A DNA stretch of 16,197 nt from Deltaproteobacteria bacterium (lineage in GTDB: Bacteria; Desulfobacterota; Binatia; DP-6). Both the position numbers and the translations under genes were made by a program. The notes under the pieces were generated by a model. That model was not told the DNA's origin, did no database searches, and saw only the letters and a program-made list of their open reading frames with translations. Every line of letters starts with the position of its first letter. Position 1 is the first letter of the stretch. Below are positions 7,267-14,842 of this stretch, one piece after another. The stretch spans positions 1-16,197 of the forward strand of contig VBLA01000049.1 of NCBI GenBank assembly GCA_005879245.1, in the 5' to 3' direction.

Positions 7267-8277
7267 ATGGAATCGCCGATGCCGGCCACCCTCTCCCGCC
7301 TCGGTGCCAGCCTGCCGCTCCCCCCCGACGTCAACATGTGCCGACGCGTCTCGGAGCGGGCCGAGGAGCTCGGCTACGAGAGTCTCTGGATCGCGGATAC
7401 GGGAGCCGGCCCCGACGCCTTCGTCGTCGCGGCGGTGGCGGCTGCCGTGACCCGGCGTGTTCGCATCGGCACGGCCGTCGTGCCGATCTACACGCGCGCC
7501 CTGCCGGTGCTGGCGGCGGGCGCGGGCTCGGTGGCGCAGCTCACCCCGGGTCGCTTCATCCTCGGCCTCGGCATCTCGAGCGAGACGATCGTCGACACCT
7601 GGGGCGGCGTCCCCTTCCGTCGACCCTTCACGCGCATGCGCGAGACGGTCGCCACGCTCCGCCAGATGCTGGCCGGCGAGCGCGTGACGGTCGAGGGGAA
7701 GACGGTGCGCACGCGGAACTTCCGCCTCGTCTCGCCGCCGCCCGCACCGGTGCCCATCTACGTGGCGGCCCTCATGCCGCCCATGCTCGAGCTCGCGGGC
7801 GAGATCGCCGACGGCGTCATCCTCAACTTCATGCCGGTCGAGGCCGTACCGCGCATGCTGGAGCACGTCCGGAAGGGCGCGGCCCGGGCGGGTCGCGATC
7901 CCGCGACGCTCGAGGTCGTGAGCCGCTTCCAGGTGGTGGTGACCGACGACCCGCCCGCCGCGCGGACCGCGCTGAAGCACATGATGGGACCCTACTTCGC
8001 CACCTCGGTCTACAACCGCTTCGTCGCCTGGTGCGGCTTTCCCGACGAGGCGCGCGAGATCGGCGCTGCGTGGCGCGCGAAGGACCGCACCCGGAACGTC
8101 GCCGCCGTCCCCGACGACATGGTCGACCGGCTTGCGATCATCGGGTCCCCGGCGCACTGCCGGGAGCGTCTCGCCGCCTTCGCCGCTGCCGGCGTCACCA
8201 CGCCGATGATCCAGCCCTTTCTCTTCGACGAGGCCGCGATCTGGCGGACGTTCGAGAGCCTGGCACCCGCCGCTTGA
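7267..8277 (+). CDS. LLM class flavin-dependent oxidoreductase, 336 aa
   Basis: This is a luciferase-like TIM-barrel enzyme that uses reduced flavin or F420. The signs are RVSERAEELGYESLWIADTG near the N-terminus, then VRIGTAVVPIYTRALPVLAAGAGSVAQLTPGRFILGLGISS, then PIYVAALMPPMLELAGEIADGVILNF, and the C-terminal IGSPAHCRERLAAFAAAGV. The order and the length fit the F420-binding subgroup, though F420 or FMN use cannot be decided here. The protein appears complete. ATG 7267 and ATG 7279 are both possible starts, with no good ribosome site for either. It lies 67 bases after the broken reductase and 32 bases before the P450, so it may be co-transcribed in a redox/degradation cluster. Substrate unknown. 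Confidence 0.9.
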   Translation: MESPMPATLSRLGASLPLPPDVNMCRRVSERAEELGYESLWIADTGAGPDAFVVAAVAAAVTRRVRIGTAVVPIYTRALPVLAAGAGSVAQLTPGRFILGLGISSETIVDTWGGVPFRRPFTRMRETVATLRQMLAGERVTVEGKTVRTRNFRLVSPPPAPVPIYVAALMPPMLELAGEIADGVILNFMPVEAVPRMLEHVRKGAARAGRDPATLEVVSRFQVVVTDDPPAARTALKHMMGPYFATSVYNRFVAWCGFPDEAREIGAAWRAKDRTRNVAAVPDDMVDRLAIIGSPAHCRERLAAFAAAGVTTPMIQPFLFDEAAIWRTFESLAPAA

Positions 8278-8302
8278 GGCAGCACGGCACGGGGCCTAGA
8301 GT
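8274..8302 (+). promoter_or_regulatory. Predicted promoter of the P450 gene
   Basis: TTGAGG (8274-8279, overlapping the stop codon of the previous gene), a 17-base spacer, then TAGAGT (8297-8302). The -10 ends seven bases before ATG 8310, which predicts a leaderless transcript. Confidence 0.5.
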
Positions 8303-8309
8303 CGGGACC

Positions 8310-9560
8310 ATGCCAGACGTCCCGGCCGGCCCCGCCACGTCGCCCGTCATCCAGCTCTACCACTGGGTCCGCCGGCCCATCCCGTTCATGGAGGAGTGCG
8401 CGGCGCGCTACGGTGACCGCTTCACCATCCGGCTGCCAATCTTCGGCGAGGCGGGCGACCGTCCACCGCTCGTCTTCTTCAGCGACCCCGAGGCGGTCAA
8501 GGAGATCTTCACCGGCAACGACGACGAGCTCCGGGCGGGCGAGGCCAACGCCCCGCTCCTGCCGCTCCTCGGTGAGCACTCCCTCCTCATGCTCGACGGG
8601 GCCCGCCATCTCCACGAGCGGCGCCTGATGATGCCACCCTTCCACGGCGAGCGGATGCAGGCCTACGGCGAGACGATGTGCGAGGTCACCGACGCGTCGA
8701 TCGAGGCGTGGCCCGCCGGGCGGCCGTTCCCCATCCACCCGCACATGCAGCGCATCACGCTCGACGTGATCCTGCGCACGGTGTTCGGCCTCGAGGAAGG
8801 TGCGCAGATGGTCCGGCTGCGCGATCTCCTGACCGAGCTCCTCGCCTTCTCGACCAACCCGCTCGCCCTCCTGCCCTGGTTCCGCGTGGAGCTCGGGGGA
8901 TTCACGCCGTGGGGCCGGCTCATGCGGGCCTCGCGGGCCGTCGACGAGATGCTCTTCGCCGAGATCCGGCGGCGCCGCGAGGTCGGCACGACGGGGCGCA
9001 CCGACATCCTCTCGATGCTGATCGAGGCGCGTGACGAGGACGACCGCCCGATGAGCGACGTCGAGCTGCGCGACGAGATGTTCACCCTCCTCGTCGCCGG
9101 GCACGAGACGACCGCCACGTCTCTCTGCTGGGTGTTTCACCGCATCCTCCGCCGGCCGGACGTGCTGGAGAAGCTCCGCGCCGAGCTCGCCCGCGTCGTC
9201 GGCACGGGGCCCGTCCGTCCCGAGCACGTCCCCGCACTCGAGTATCTCGACGCCACCATCAAGGAGACGCTCCGGCTGAACCCGATCATCCCGATCGTGC
9301 CCGATCCCGAGCGCTTCGACCCCGACCGCTTCGTCGGCCAGCGCGTGAGTCCCTACGCGTTCTTCCCCTTCGGCGGCGGCATCCGGCGCTGCCTCGGCAT
9401 GGCCTTCGCGCTCTACGAGATGCGTGTCGTGACGGCCGAGGTGCTGCAGCGGGTCGTCCTCCGCGCCGCGCCGGGGTACCAGGTGCGCGTCGTGCGACGG
9501 GGCATCACGTTCGCGCCCTCCGACGGCCTGCCCGTGCTGGCCGAGAAGCGCGCCGCCTGA
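8310..9560 (+). CDS. Cytochrome P450 with an internal deletion, 416 aa
   Basis: It is a heme-thiolate monooxygenase needing an electron donor. The I-helix oxygen-binding motif is AGHETT (263-268), the K-helix ETLR is at 319-322, and the heme loop FFPFGGGIRRCLG has the ligand Cys361. Between the K-helix and the PERF motif the sequence jumps from NPIIPIV straight to PDPERFDPDRF. Only 39 residues separate the ExxR Arg from the heme Cys, against 67 in P450cam and 77 in P450 BM3. About 30-38 residues (strands around the substrate pocket and the K'-helix) are gone, in frame. The join at 9281-9306 holds three copies of CCCGATC. With this gap the enzyme is unlikely to fold normally. The remaining sequence is well conserved. 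It follows the LLM gene and precedes a GST. Confidence 0.85.
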   Translation: MPDVPAGPATSPVIQLYHWVRRPIPFMEECAARYGDRFTIRLPIFGEAGDRPPLVFFSDPEAVKEIFTGNDDELRAGEANAPLLPLLGEHSLLMLDGARHLHERRLMMPPFHGERMQAYGETMCEVTDASIEAWPAGRPFPIHPHMQRITLDVILRTVFGLEEGAQMVRLRDLLTELLAFSTNPLALLPWFRVELGGFTPWGRLMRASRAVDEMLFAEIRRRREVGTTGRTDILSMLIEARDEDDRPMSDVELRDEMFTLLVAGHETTATSLCWVFHRILRRPDVLEKLRAELARVVGTGPVRPEHVPALEYLDATIKETLRLNPIIPIVPDPERFDPDRFVGQRVSPYAFFPFGGGIRRCLGMAFALYEMRVVTAEVLQRVVLRAAPGYQVRVVRRGITFAPSDGLPVLAEKRAA

Positions 9561-9635
9561 CCGGGCACGCGCCGGGCCCTCGATGCGCCCCCCAATCTTG
9601 CGTGCCAACTTCGGACTGTGCTCTAGTCCCGCGCC

Positions 9636-10415
9636 ATGGTCGTCCTCTACGAGCACCCGCTCTCGCCCTACGTGCACAAGGTGAAGATCGCGCTCACCGA
9701 GAAGGGCGTGGCCTTCGAGCCCCGTCTGCCCGACTTCGTGGGCGGCCAGGACGCGGCGTTCGCCGGCGCCAGCCCTCGTCTCGAGGTCCCCGCGCTCGAC
9801 GACGGCGCCACGACCGTCTTCGACTCGACGATCATCCTCGAGTACATCGAGGAGCGGTGGCCGACGCCGGCGCTCCTCCCGGCAACGCCCGCCGCACGTG
9901 CCCGCGTGCGAATGCTGGAGGAGCTCTGCGACACCTACTACGAGGCGATCAACTGGGCCGGGTTCGAGGTGCGCGTGTTCCAGCGGGCGACGGGCGAGCT
10001 CGCCGGACGCCTGCTCAAGCGTGCCGCCGAGCAGATCGCGGGCGTGAATGCCTACCTCGAACGACAGCTCGGCGACGCCCCGTACTTCAACGGCGCGTCC
10101 TTCGGCTGGGGTGACCTCTCCGTCGTCCCCGCCGTCCACGCGGCGGCCCTCGGCGACAACCCGCCACCGGCGGGATCACGCCTGGCGCGCTGGCTCGACC
10201 GGGTGCGCGCGCGCCCGAGCGTCGCGACGACGTTCCAGGCGGCGACCGAGAGCATGGCCGGGTTCGAGATGATCCCCCAGCTGATCGCCTCGGGGATCTT
10301 CAAGCGACAGTACCGCGATCATCGCCTGGAGTGGATGGTCCGCAGCGGAGGCCTCGACATCGTCCTCGATGGGCTGCGGCGGAACAACATCCGCTTCACG
10401 ACCGAGCCGCAGTAG
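9636..10415 (+). CDS. Glutathione S-transferase family protein, 259 aa
   Basis: The N-terminal thioredoxin-like domain begins VVLYEHPLSPYVHKVKIAL, in which the SPYVHK helix start is where the activating Ser or Cys sits in bacterial GSTs. It continues with RLEVPALDDG (cis-Pro) and FDSTIILEYIEERWP (glutathione gamma-Glu binding). The all-helical C-terminal domain covers about 85-200, with YFNGASFGWGDLSVVPAVHA, the N-capping-box region. A further 55 residues of C-terminal extension end in NNIRFTTEPQ. It would conjugate glutathione to electrophiles, such as P450 products, or cleave thioethers; the neighbourhood supports detoxification, but this is inference. It starts 75 bases after the P450 and looks intact. 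TCTAGT lies eight bases before its ATG, another likely leaderless start. Confidence 0.9.
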   Translation: MVVLYEHPLSPYVHKVKIALTEKGVAFEPRLPDFVGGQDAAFAGASPRLEVPALDDGATTVFDSTIILEYIEERWPTPALLPATPAARARVRMLEELCDTYYEAINWAGFEVRVFQRATGELAGRLLKRAAEQIAGVNAYLERQLGDAPYFNGASFGWGDLSVVPAVHAAALGDNPPPAGSRLARWLDRVRARPSVATTFQAATESMAGFEMIPQLIASGIFKRQYRDHRLEWMVRSGGLDIVLDGLRRNNIRFTTEPQ

Positions 10416-10526
10416 GGGTTGTGTCGCCGAGGTGCCGTGTGGCAAGACCGCGCGCGGGGCGGGGATCGCGCATCTGATGGGGCACTGTACCCGGTTTCAG
10501 GGGTCGCAATACCCGCGGCAAGCTGC

Positions 10527-10532
10527 TAGCGT
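10527..10532 (+). promoter_or_regulatory. Predicted -10 element, RRM gene
   Basis: TGCTAGCGT holds a TAGCGT hexamer. Here the predicted start lies about 20 bases before the coding region, so unlike its neighbours this mRNA has a leader with a strong ribosome site. No clear -35 is seen. Confidence 0.3.
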
Positions 10533-10550
10533 CGAAAAAACGACCGAGTG

Positions 10551-10564
10551 AGGAGGAGACCATT
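10551..10564 (+). promoter_or_regulatory. Perfect Shine-Dalgarno followed by an ATT start
   Basis: AGGAGG (10551-10556), five bases, then ATT at 10562. No ATG, GTG or TTG is in this frame at a usable distance. The next candidate, TTG 10589, would remove the RNP2 strand of the RRM. Confidence 0.6.
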
Positions 10565-10954
10565 TCGTCAACTGTCTTTATCGGCAACTTGTCCTTCGAG
10601 ACCACCGAGGAAGAGCTCCGCAGCGCCTTGACCGAAATCGATCCGCAAGTGCGGGTCCGACTCGGCACCGACCGCGTGACCGGCAAGGCACGAGGATTCG
10701 CGTTCGCGCAGTTCAGCGATCCCGCGCGCGCTGCCGACGCCATCCGCCGGTTCGACGCCTTCGAGCTCCGCGGGCGACGGCTACGGGTGAATGACGCCGA
10801 CGACAAGCCGCCTCCCCGTGCACCGCGGCCCATGAGCCCCACCGCTGCGGAGCCGTTCGACATGGCACGCTTCGGCGAGCCCGAGCCGCCAGCCTTCCGC
10901 AAGCGCGGAGGGAGCCGGCGCGGACTCCGGGCGAAGAAGCGCAGCCTCCGCTGA
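10562..10954 (+). CDS. RRM-domain RNA-binding protein, 130 aa
   Basis: It is a single RNA-recognition motif of the bacterial/cyanobacterial Rbp type, binding single-stranded RNA. RNP2 is VFIGNL (5-10) and RNP1 is RGFAFAQF (44-51), with the expected alpha-helix between them (TTEEELRSAL) and the closing strand LRVNDAD. After a Pro-rich linker, the C-terminus is strongly basic (FRKRGGSRRGLRAKKR), as in many such proteins. The full domain requires initiation at ATT 10562, behind an excellent Shine-Dalgarno. The coding region ends in a TGA that overlaps the presumed CTG start of phosphoglycerate mutase. A role in RNA metabolism or cold adaptation is likely for the family; the target is unknown. 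Confidence 0.8.
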   Translation: MSSTVFIGNLSFETTEEELRSALTEIDPQVRVRLGTDRVTGKARGFAFAQFSDPARAADAIRRFDAFELRGRRLRVNDADDKPPPRAPRPMSPTAAEPFDMARFGEPEPPAFRKRGGSRRGLRAKKRSLR

Positions 10955-11580
10955 CCAGCACCCGGACTCCCCTCACTCCGGAGCTGATCCTTCTCCGTCA
11001 CGGAGAGTCACAGTGGAACCTCGAGAACCGCTTCACGGGCTGGATCGACGTTCCTCTCTCGCCGCGCGGCGAGGCCGAAGCCCGGCAGGCCGGCGAGAAG
11101 CTCCGCGGGCGCCGGATCGACAAGCTGTACACATCGGTCCTGGTGCGCGCGATCGAGACCGCACGTCTCGCACTTGAAACCGCCGGGATCGGCGCGCTGC
11201 CGACCGAGCGCGATCCGGCCCTGAACGAGCGCATGTATGGTGACCTCCAGGGCCTGAACAAGGCGGAGGCCGCGCAGCGCTTCGGCGCCGAGCAGGTCCA
11301 CCTCTGGCGGCGGAGCTACGACGTCCGGCCCCCCGGCGGCGAGAGCCTGGCCGACACCGCGGCCCGGGTCCTGCCCTACTGGGAACGGCGCATCCTGCCC
11401 GATCTCCGCGCCGGATCGAACGTGCTCGTGGTCGCGCACGGCAACTCGCTGCGCGCCCTCGTCATGCACCTCGACCGGCTGACCCGCGAGCAGGTCCTCC
11501 AGCTGGAGATCCCGACCGGCGTGCCGCTCCTCTACGAGATGGCGACGGACGGGAGCATCGTCGGCAAGCGCTACCTCTGA
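10951..11580 (+). CDS. gpmA: 2,3-bisphosphoglycerate-dependent phosphoglycerate mutase, 209 aa
   Basis: It interconverts 3- and 2-phosphoglycerate in glycolysis/gluconeogenesis through a phosphohistidine. LLRHGESQWN carries the phospho-acceptor H17, followed by RFTGWIDVPLSPRGEAEA. TSVLVRAIET and LNERMYGDLQGLNK hold the acid Glu93, and VVAHGNSLRALV holds the second His163. All family signatures are in order; at about 209 residues it is the shorter form of the enzyme. No ATG, GTG or TTG precedes the RHG motif in this frame. The only sensible start is CTG 10951, overlapping the RRM stop (CTGA), which yields a normal N-terminus TSTRTPLTPELILLRHG. It is therefore probably translationally coupled to the RNA-binding protein gene. 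Confidence 0.85.
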   Translation: MTSTRTPLTPELILLRHGESQWNLENRFTGWIDVPLSPRGEAEARQAGEKLRGRRIDKLYTSVLVRAIETARLALETAGIGALPTERDPALNERMYGDLQGLNKAEAAQRFGAEQVHLWRRSYDVRPPGGESLADTAARVLPYWERRILPDLRAGSNVLVVAHGNSLRALVMHLDRLTREQVLQLEIPTGVPLLYEMATDGSIVGKRYL

Positions 11581-11588
11581 GCCGCGGC

Positions 11589-11619
11589 TTGACGGGTCGC
11601 CGGGTGGGCCGGCTATGTA
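11589..11619 (+). promoter_or_regulatory. Predicted promoter of the SDR gene
   Basis: TTGACG (11589-11594) and, 19 bases on, TATGTA (11614-11619), which lies in the centre of a perfect inverted repeat. The -35 is a five-of-six match; the spacer is longer than ideal. The start codon follows seven bases after the -10, again leaderless. Confidence 0.4.
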
Positions 11620-11626
11620 GCCGGCC
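11607..11626 (+). promoter_or_regulatory. Perfect 9-2-9 inverted repeat abutting the SDR start codon
   Basis: GGCCGGCTA, then TG, then TAGCCGGCC, ending at the base before ATG 11627. It covers the predicted -10. It could be a repressor operator, or, in RNA, a hairpin next to the start codon. No regulator gene is adjacent. Confidence 0.55.
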
Positions 11627-12388
11627 ATGCTCCTCCCCGACAAGAAGATCATCGTGACCGGTGGTGCGAGCGGCATTGGCGCCGCGACCGTGCGCGCCTA
11701 TGCGCGCGAGGGGGCACGGGTGGCCGCGCTCGACGTGCAGGACGCGTCGGGCCGGCGCGTTGCCGCCGAGGCCGGAGACGCGGTCACCTACCACCACTGC
11801 GACGTGTCGAGCCGGGAGGCAGTACACGAGGTCTTCGCGCGCGTCGTCGCAGGGCTCGGGGGCCTCGACGTGCTCGCCCACGTGGCGGGGCTCGAGCGGG
11901 GGACACCCGCCGAGGACATTCCGGACGAGGAGTGGGATCTCGTCTTCGACGTGAACGTCAAGGGTACGCTCTACACGAACCAGGTGGCCTTCCGGCACAT
12001 GCAGGCGCGCGGCGGCCACATCATCAACTTCGGCTCGGGGGCGGGCATCCGCGGCCAGCGCGGCTCGGCGCACTACTCTGCCGCCAAGGCGGCGGTGATG
12101 GGGTGGACGCGGACCGTCGCGCAGGAGTGGGCCCGCTACAACATCACGGTCAACTCGGTCGTCCCCGCGATCTGGACGCCGATGTACGACGCTCACCGCG
12201 CGCGCATGTCGCCCGGAGAGCTGAGCATCCACGACCTCGCGATGCAGCACGTGATCCCGCTCGGCGGGCGGCTCGGGGATCCGGACCGCGACATCGCGCC
12301 CGTCATGGTCTTCCTCGCTGGCGACGGCGCTCGCTTCATCACGGGGCAGGCGATCGCGGTCGACGGCGGCATGATCATGCTCGGGTAG
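11627..12388 (+). CDS. Short-chain dehydrogenase/reductase (classical SDR), 253 aa
   Basis: It is an NAD(P)-dependent oxidoreductase with a Rossmann fold. The cofactor motif is TGGASGIG near the N-terminus, the acidic ALD after the second strand favours NAD(H), and the active-site residues are S137 (INFGSG) and Y150/K154 (YSAAK). The C-terminal DGGMIML is typical. The usual NNAG motif appears as HVAG, which changes the residue that normally stabilises the central sheet. The length is complete. Substrate is unknown; a hydroxyacyl or sterol-type alcohol would suit the neighbourhood, but that is inference. It has its own palindromic promoter and is 46 bases after gpmA, so it is probably separately controlled. 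Confidence 0.9.
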   Translation: MLLPDKKIIVTGGASGIGAATVRAYAREGARVAALDVQDASGRRVAAEAGDAVTYHHCDVSSREAVHEVFARVVAGLGGLDVLAHVAGLERGTPAEDIPDEEWDLVFDVNVKGTLYTNQVAFRHMQARGGHIINFGSGAGIRGQRGSAHYSAAKAAVMGWTRTVAQEWARYNITVNSVVPAIWTPMYDAHRARMSPGELSIHDLAMQHVIPLGGRLGDPDRDIAPVMVFLAGDGARFITGQAIAVDGGMIMLG

Positions 12389-12418
12389 TGGGACTCCAGG
12401 TTGATACCGCTCATGCGC
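12382..12418 (-). repeat. Copy 1 of a 37-bp inverted repeat pair
   Basis: Its reverse complement matches 15128-15164 at 34 of 37 bases, with a 27-base core (12392-12418) at 26 of 27. It overlaps the SDR stop codon. Read on the minus strand it holds ATG followed by codons for SGINLES. The rest of the SDR-MltB gap (to 12510) holds only a small 5-bp GGACC/GGTCC stem. Confidence 0.85.
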
Positions 12419-12510
12419 AAGCGACAATCGTGAGGCCGTCCGCGTGGGTTCCCGTGCCCGCCTCGCCAAGCAAATGCCTGGACCCGTGGTCCGGCGGAGC
12501 TCGCGCACAC

Positions 12511-13527
12511 TTACCGATGCTCAGCCGCCGGTGGCGTGGGAGCGCGGTGCCTCGTGTGATGCAGCGCTCGATGCGCCGGCCGACGCGCAGCCACGACGTG
12601 GCGCTTGACCGACCGGTGCACCAGCGCAGTCGGTGCGCTCTCCGGCGTGTCGATGCGGCGCGCGATCGTCAGGACCGCGTCGATGTATGCGTCGGAGCGG
12701 TTGTACTGCCAGATGACGCGTCGGCGCTGCGCGACCGTCAGGCCGGGATGCCAGCCATGGCTGGCGAGGAAGTGCGCGCACGACGCGGCGGCGTCGGGCA
12801 TGTCGTAGAGGCTCACCCGGCCGTCGCCATCCGCATCGACGCCGAAGCGGAGGAAGCTCGTCGGCAGGAACTGTGGGTAGCCGAAAGCGCCCGACTCGGA
12901 GCCGCGGAGGTCGAGCGGATCGACGTGCAGGCGGGCCGCGACCGTGAAAAGCGCCCGCGCCTCGGGATAGAAGGTGTCCTCGAGGTAGCGCGCGCGGGCG
13001 CGGACCTGGAGCGCGACCGCGGGATCGTCGCCCGCCAAGCGGTCGACATTCGCATCCACGTTCGCCGGCTCGTTCGCCATCGCGAGGCGCGCGAGCCCGG
13101 GCAAGAGAAGGCTCCGACCCGTGTAGTGTCCGCACCCGCTCTCGACGTGGAGGATCGCGGCGACCACGCTCGCCGGGACCCCGTACCGGCGCTCAGCGTC
13201 GGCGAGGGCATCGGTCCAGCGGTGGCGGCACCGACGGGCCTGGGCGACGCTCGCCGGGCGGAGCAGCGCACGATAGAGCGACGCAGGCTCCCGCGGTGCG
13301 AGCGAGAAATACAGCCCGTCGAAGCGGGGTACGCGCGGATCGGCGAACGAGACCACCACCTCCGCCGCAGGCACGCCATCGGCCTCGAGCTTCGCGACCA
13401 GATAGCCCCAGCCCCGCAGGTCGTCGTCCGCGGCTGCGGGCGAGGCGCATACGACCGTGCACAGCACCGTCAGGACGACGGCGGCGGTCGACGAGACACC
13501 TCGGGCGTCGCAGGGTCGCGTGGGCAC
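12511..13527 (-). CDS. MltB-like lytic murein transglycosylase (GH103 type), 338 aa
   Basis: It cleaves the glycan strands of peptidoglycan, forming 1,6-anhydro ends, in the periplasm. From GTG 13527 it has a signal peptide: a basic N-terminus, then AAVVLTVLCTVVCASPAAA, with an AxA cleavage site rather than a proper lipobox. The mature part begins DDLRGWGYLVAKLEADGVP, and the catalytic helix AAILHVESGCGHYTG carries Glu129. GYPQFLPTSFLRFGVDADGDG is the MltB/Slt35 hallmark with an EF-hand-like loop. The C-terminal domain has VIWQYNRSDAYIDAV, then a His/Arg-rich tail. It looks intact. The frame stays open upstream beyond 13527, but that extension is Arg-rich and lacks family similarity. It is convergent with the SDR gene and divergent from the radical SAM gene. 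Confidence 0.85.
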   Translation of the reverse strand: MPTRPCDARGVSSTAAVVLTVLCTVVCASPAAADDDLRGWGYLVAKLEADGVPAAEVVVSFADPRVPRFDGLYFSLAPREPASLYRALLRPASVAQARRCRHRWTDALADAERRYGVPASVVAAILHVESGCGHYTGRSLLLPGLARLAMANEPANVDANVDRLAGDDPAVALQVRARARYLEDTFYPEARALFTVAARLHVDPLDLRGSESGAFGYPQFLPTSFLRFGVDADGDGRVSLYDMPDAAASCAHFLASHGWHPGLTVAQRRRVIWQYNRSDAYIDAVLTIARRIDTPESAPTALVHRSVKRHVVAARRPAHRALHHTRHRAPTPPAAEHR

Positions 13528-13738
13528 GGAATGTCTTTCGCCACGAACGCGCGAAGTCTTCAAGGCAGCAACACCGGCCGTCTCGTCGACACCGAGCGCG
13601 ACTTCGAGCCCCTCTCCGGCATGGCCGCCAGAGCGCCATCCCGGTGCGCGTCCGCGCGCTCGCGCCGGCCGAGCGCGCGGCCTTCGACTGAACTCCCTTG
13701 GGATTGCGTTTCGGTGCGAGGCAGCGCAAGTAACGCCC

Positions 13739-14831
13739 ATGGGGTGGCTCGCGAGGCGGGAGACGACCGCGATCCGTCTCGAGGCGTCGACCATCTGCCA
13801 GCTCAAGTGCCCCATCTGTCCGACGACCGAGGGCCTCATCAAGCAACAGCTCGGCTCGGGCTTCCTCAAGTTCGACGCCTTTCGCCGAATCGTCGACGAG
13901 AATCCGTGGGTGCACGCGATCGAGCTGTCGAACTGGGGTGAGATCTTCACTGAACCCGGAGATCGAGCACATCCTCGCCTATGCGTACCGGCGGAGCGTC
14001 GCCTTGTCGGCGTGGAACGGCGCCAACCTGAACCACGTGAAGGAGCCGGTCCTGGAGGCCCTCGCCCGGTACAAGTTCCGCGGCATCACGTGCTCGATCG
14101 ACGGTATCACCAACGAGACGTACGCCGCCTACCGTCGCACGGGGAACGTCGAGCGCGTGTTCGAGAACATCCGGAAGATCAACGCCAACAAGCGGCGCTG
14201 GAAGACGCGCTACCCGAAGCTCCGCTGGCACATGATCGCCTTCGGGCACAACGCGCACGAGGTCGCCCCGGCGCGGGCGCTCGCCGCCGAGCTCGGCATG
14301 GAGTTCTTTCTGAAGGCCAGCTGGGACCCGAACTACTCGCCCGTCGAGGCGCAGGGGCCCACCGCGCCGACGGCCGTTCCGGACCCCGCCCGCGCGGCCG
14401 CGCCGGCTTCGTCACCGGGCGCGCAGCCGGCGCAGGGCGAGGACCTGACCCGCACGTACTGCCTGCAGCTCTGGGAGCAGCCGCAGATCAACTTCGACGG
14501 CAAGCTGCTCGGGTGCTGCGTGAACTCGTGGGGCGCGTTCGGCCACAACGTCCTCGAGGTCGGGCTTGAGCGCGCGCTCGGCGGCGAGCGCCTCGCCTAC
14601 GCCAAGCGCATGCTCCAGGGGACGGCGCCGGCGCGCGACGACGTCCCGTGCACGGCCTGCGCGACGTACGTCGGACTTGCCGGGGCCAGGCAGTGGATCG
14701 AGGCACCCCCGCCGCCGCAAGGTGTCGCCGGCTTCCTCAAGCGGCACGGCCTGGGTCGGACGGTCGTGTGGATCAACAACCGATACGGAAGCCAGCTCCT
14801 ACCCGTCCTCGAACGGCTCCGGCTGGCGTGA
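13739..14831 (+). pseudogene. Radical SAM/SPASM-type protein, split by one inserted base
   Basis: The 5' part (ATG 13739) has RLEASTICQLKCPICPTTEG with the CxxxCxxC cluster ligands Cys20, Cys24 and Cys27, which generate the 5'-deoxyadenosyl radical, then AIELSNWGEIF. At 13949 one extra A breaks the frame: GAGATCTTC-A-CTGAACCCG. Without it the protein continues EIFLNPEIEHILAYAYRR, through ITCSIDGITNETYAAYRRTG, to a C-terminal auxiliary cluster region (TYCLQLW, LLGCCVNSW, VPCTACATY) ending at 14831. About 363 residues would result. The SPASM-type end suggests modification of a peptide or protein, or a small cyclic substrate, but no precursor peptide is recognisable nearby. A Pro/Ala-rich stretch at 14355-14430 is a linker. 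Whether the indel is real or a sequencing error is open. Confidence 0.8.
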
Positions 14832-14842
14832 GCGTCGCACCT

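Noticed and set aside
6327..7337. Minus-strand open frame carrying a recognisable LigD-type peptide
   Set aside because: The peptide comes only from the 189-bp inverted fragment; the rest is antisense to the reductase.
8010..10139. A 709-codon open frame on the minus strand opposite the LLM, P450 and GST genes
   Set aside because: Its product is Arg/His/Glu-rich with no domain pattern; it mirrors third-position GC bias of the genuine plus-strand genes.
13528..13738. Possible small gene in the MltB/radical SAM gap (a frame ending IPVRVRALAPAERAAFD at 13691)
   Set aside because: No plausible start with ribosome site and no recognisable domain; too weak to call. The gap otherwise holds only the divergent upstream regions.
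11932..13941. A long plus-strand open frame through the SDR and across the MltB gene
   Set aside because: It is out of frame with the SDR and antisense to MltB, with low-complexity composition; a GC-rich shadow.
12501..13950. Upstream extension of the MltB frame to 13950
   Set aside because: The added 141 residues are Arg-rich and would bury the signal peptide; GTG 13527 gives a proper secretory N-terminus.
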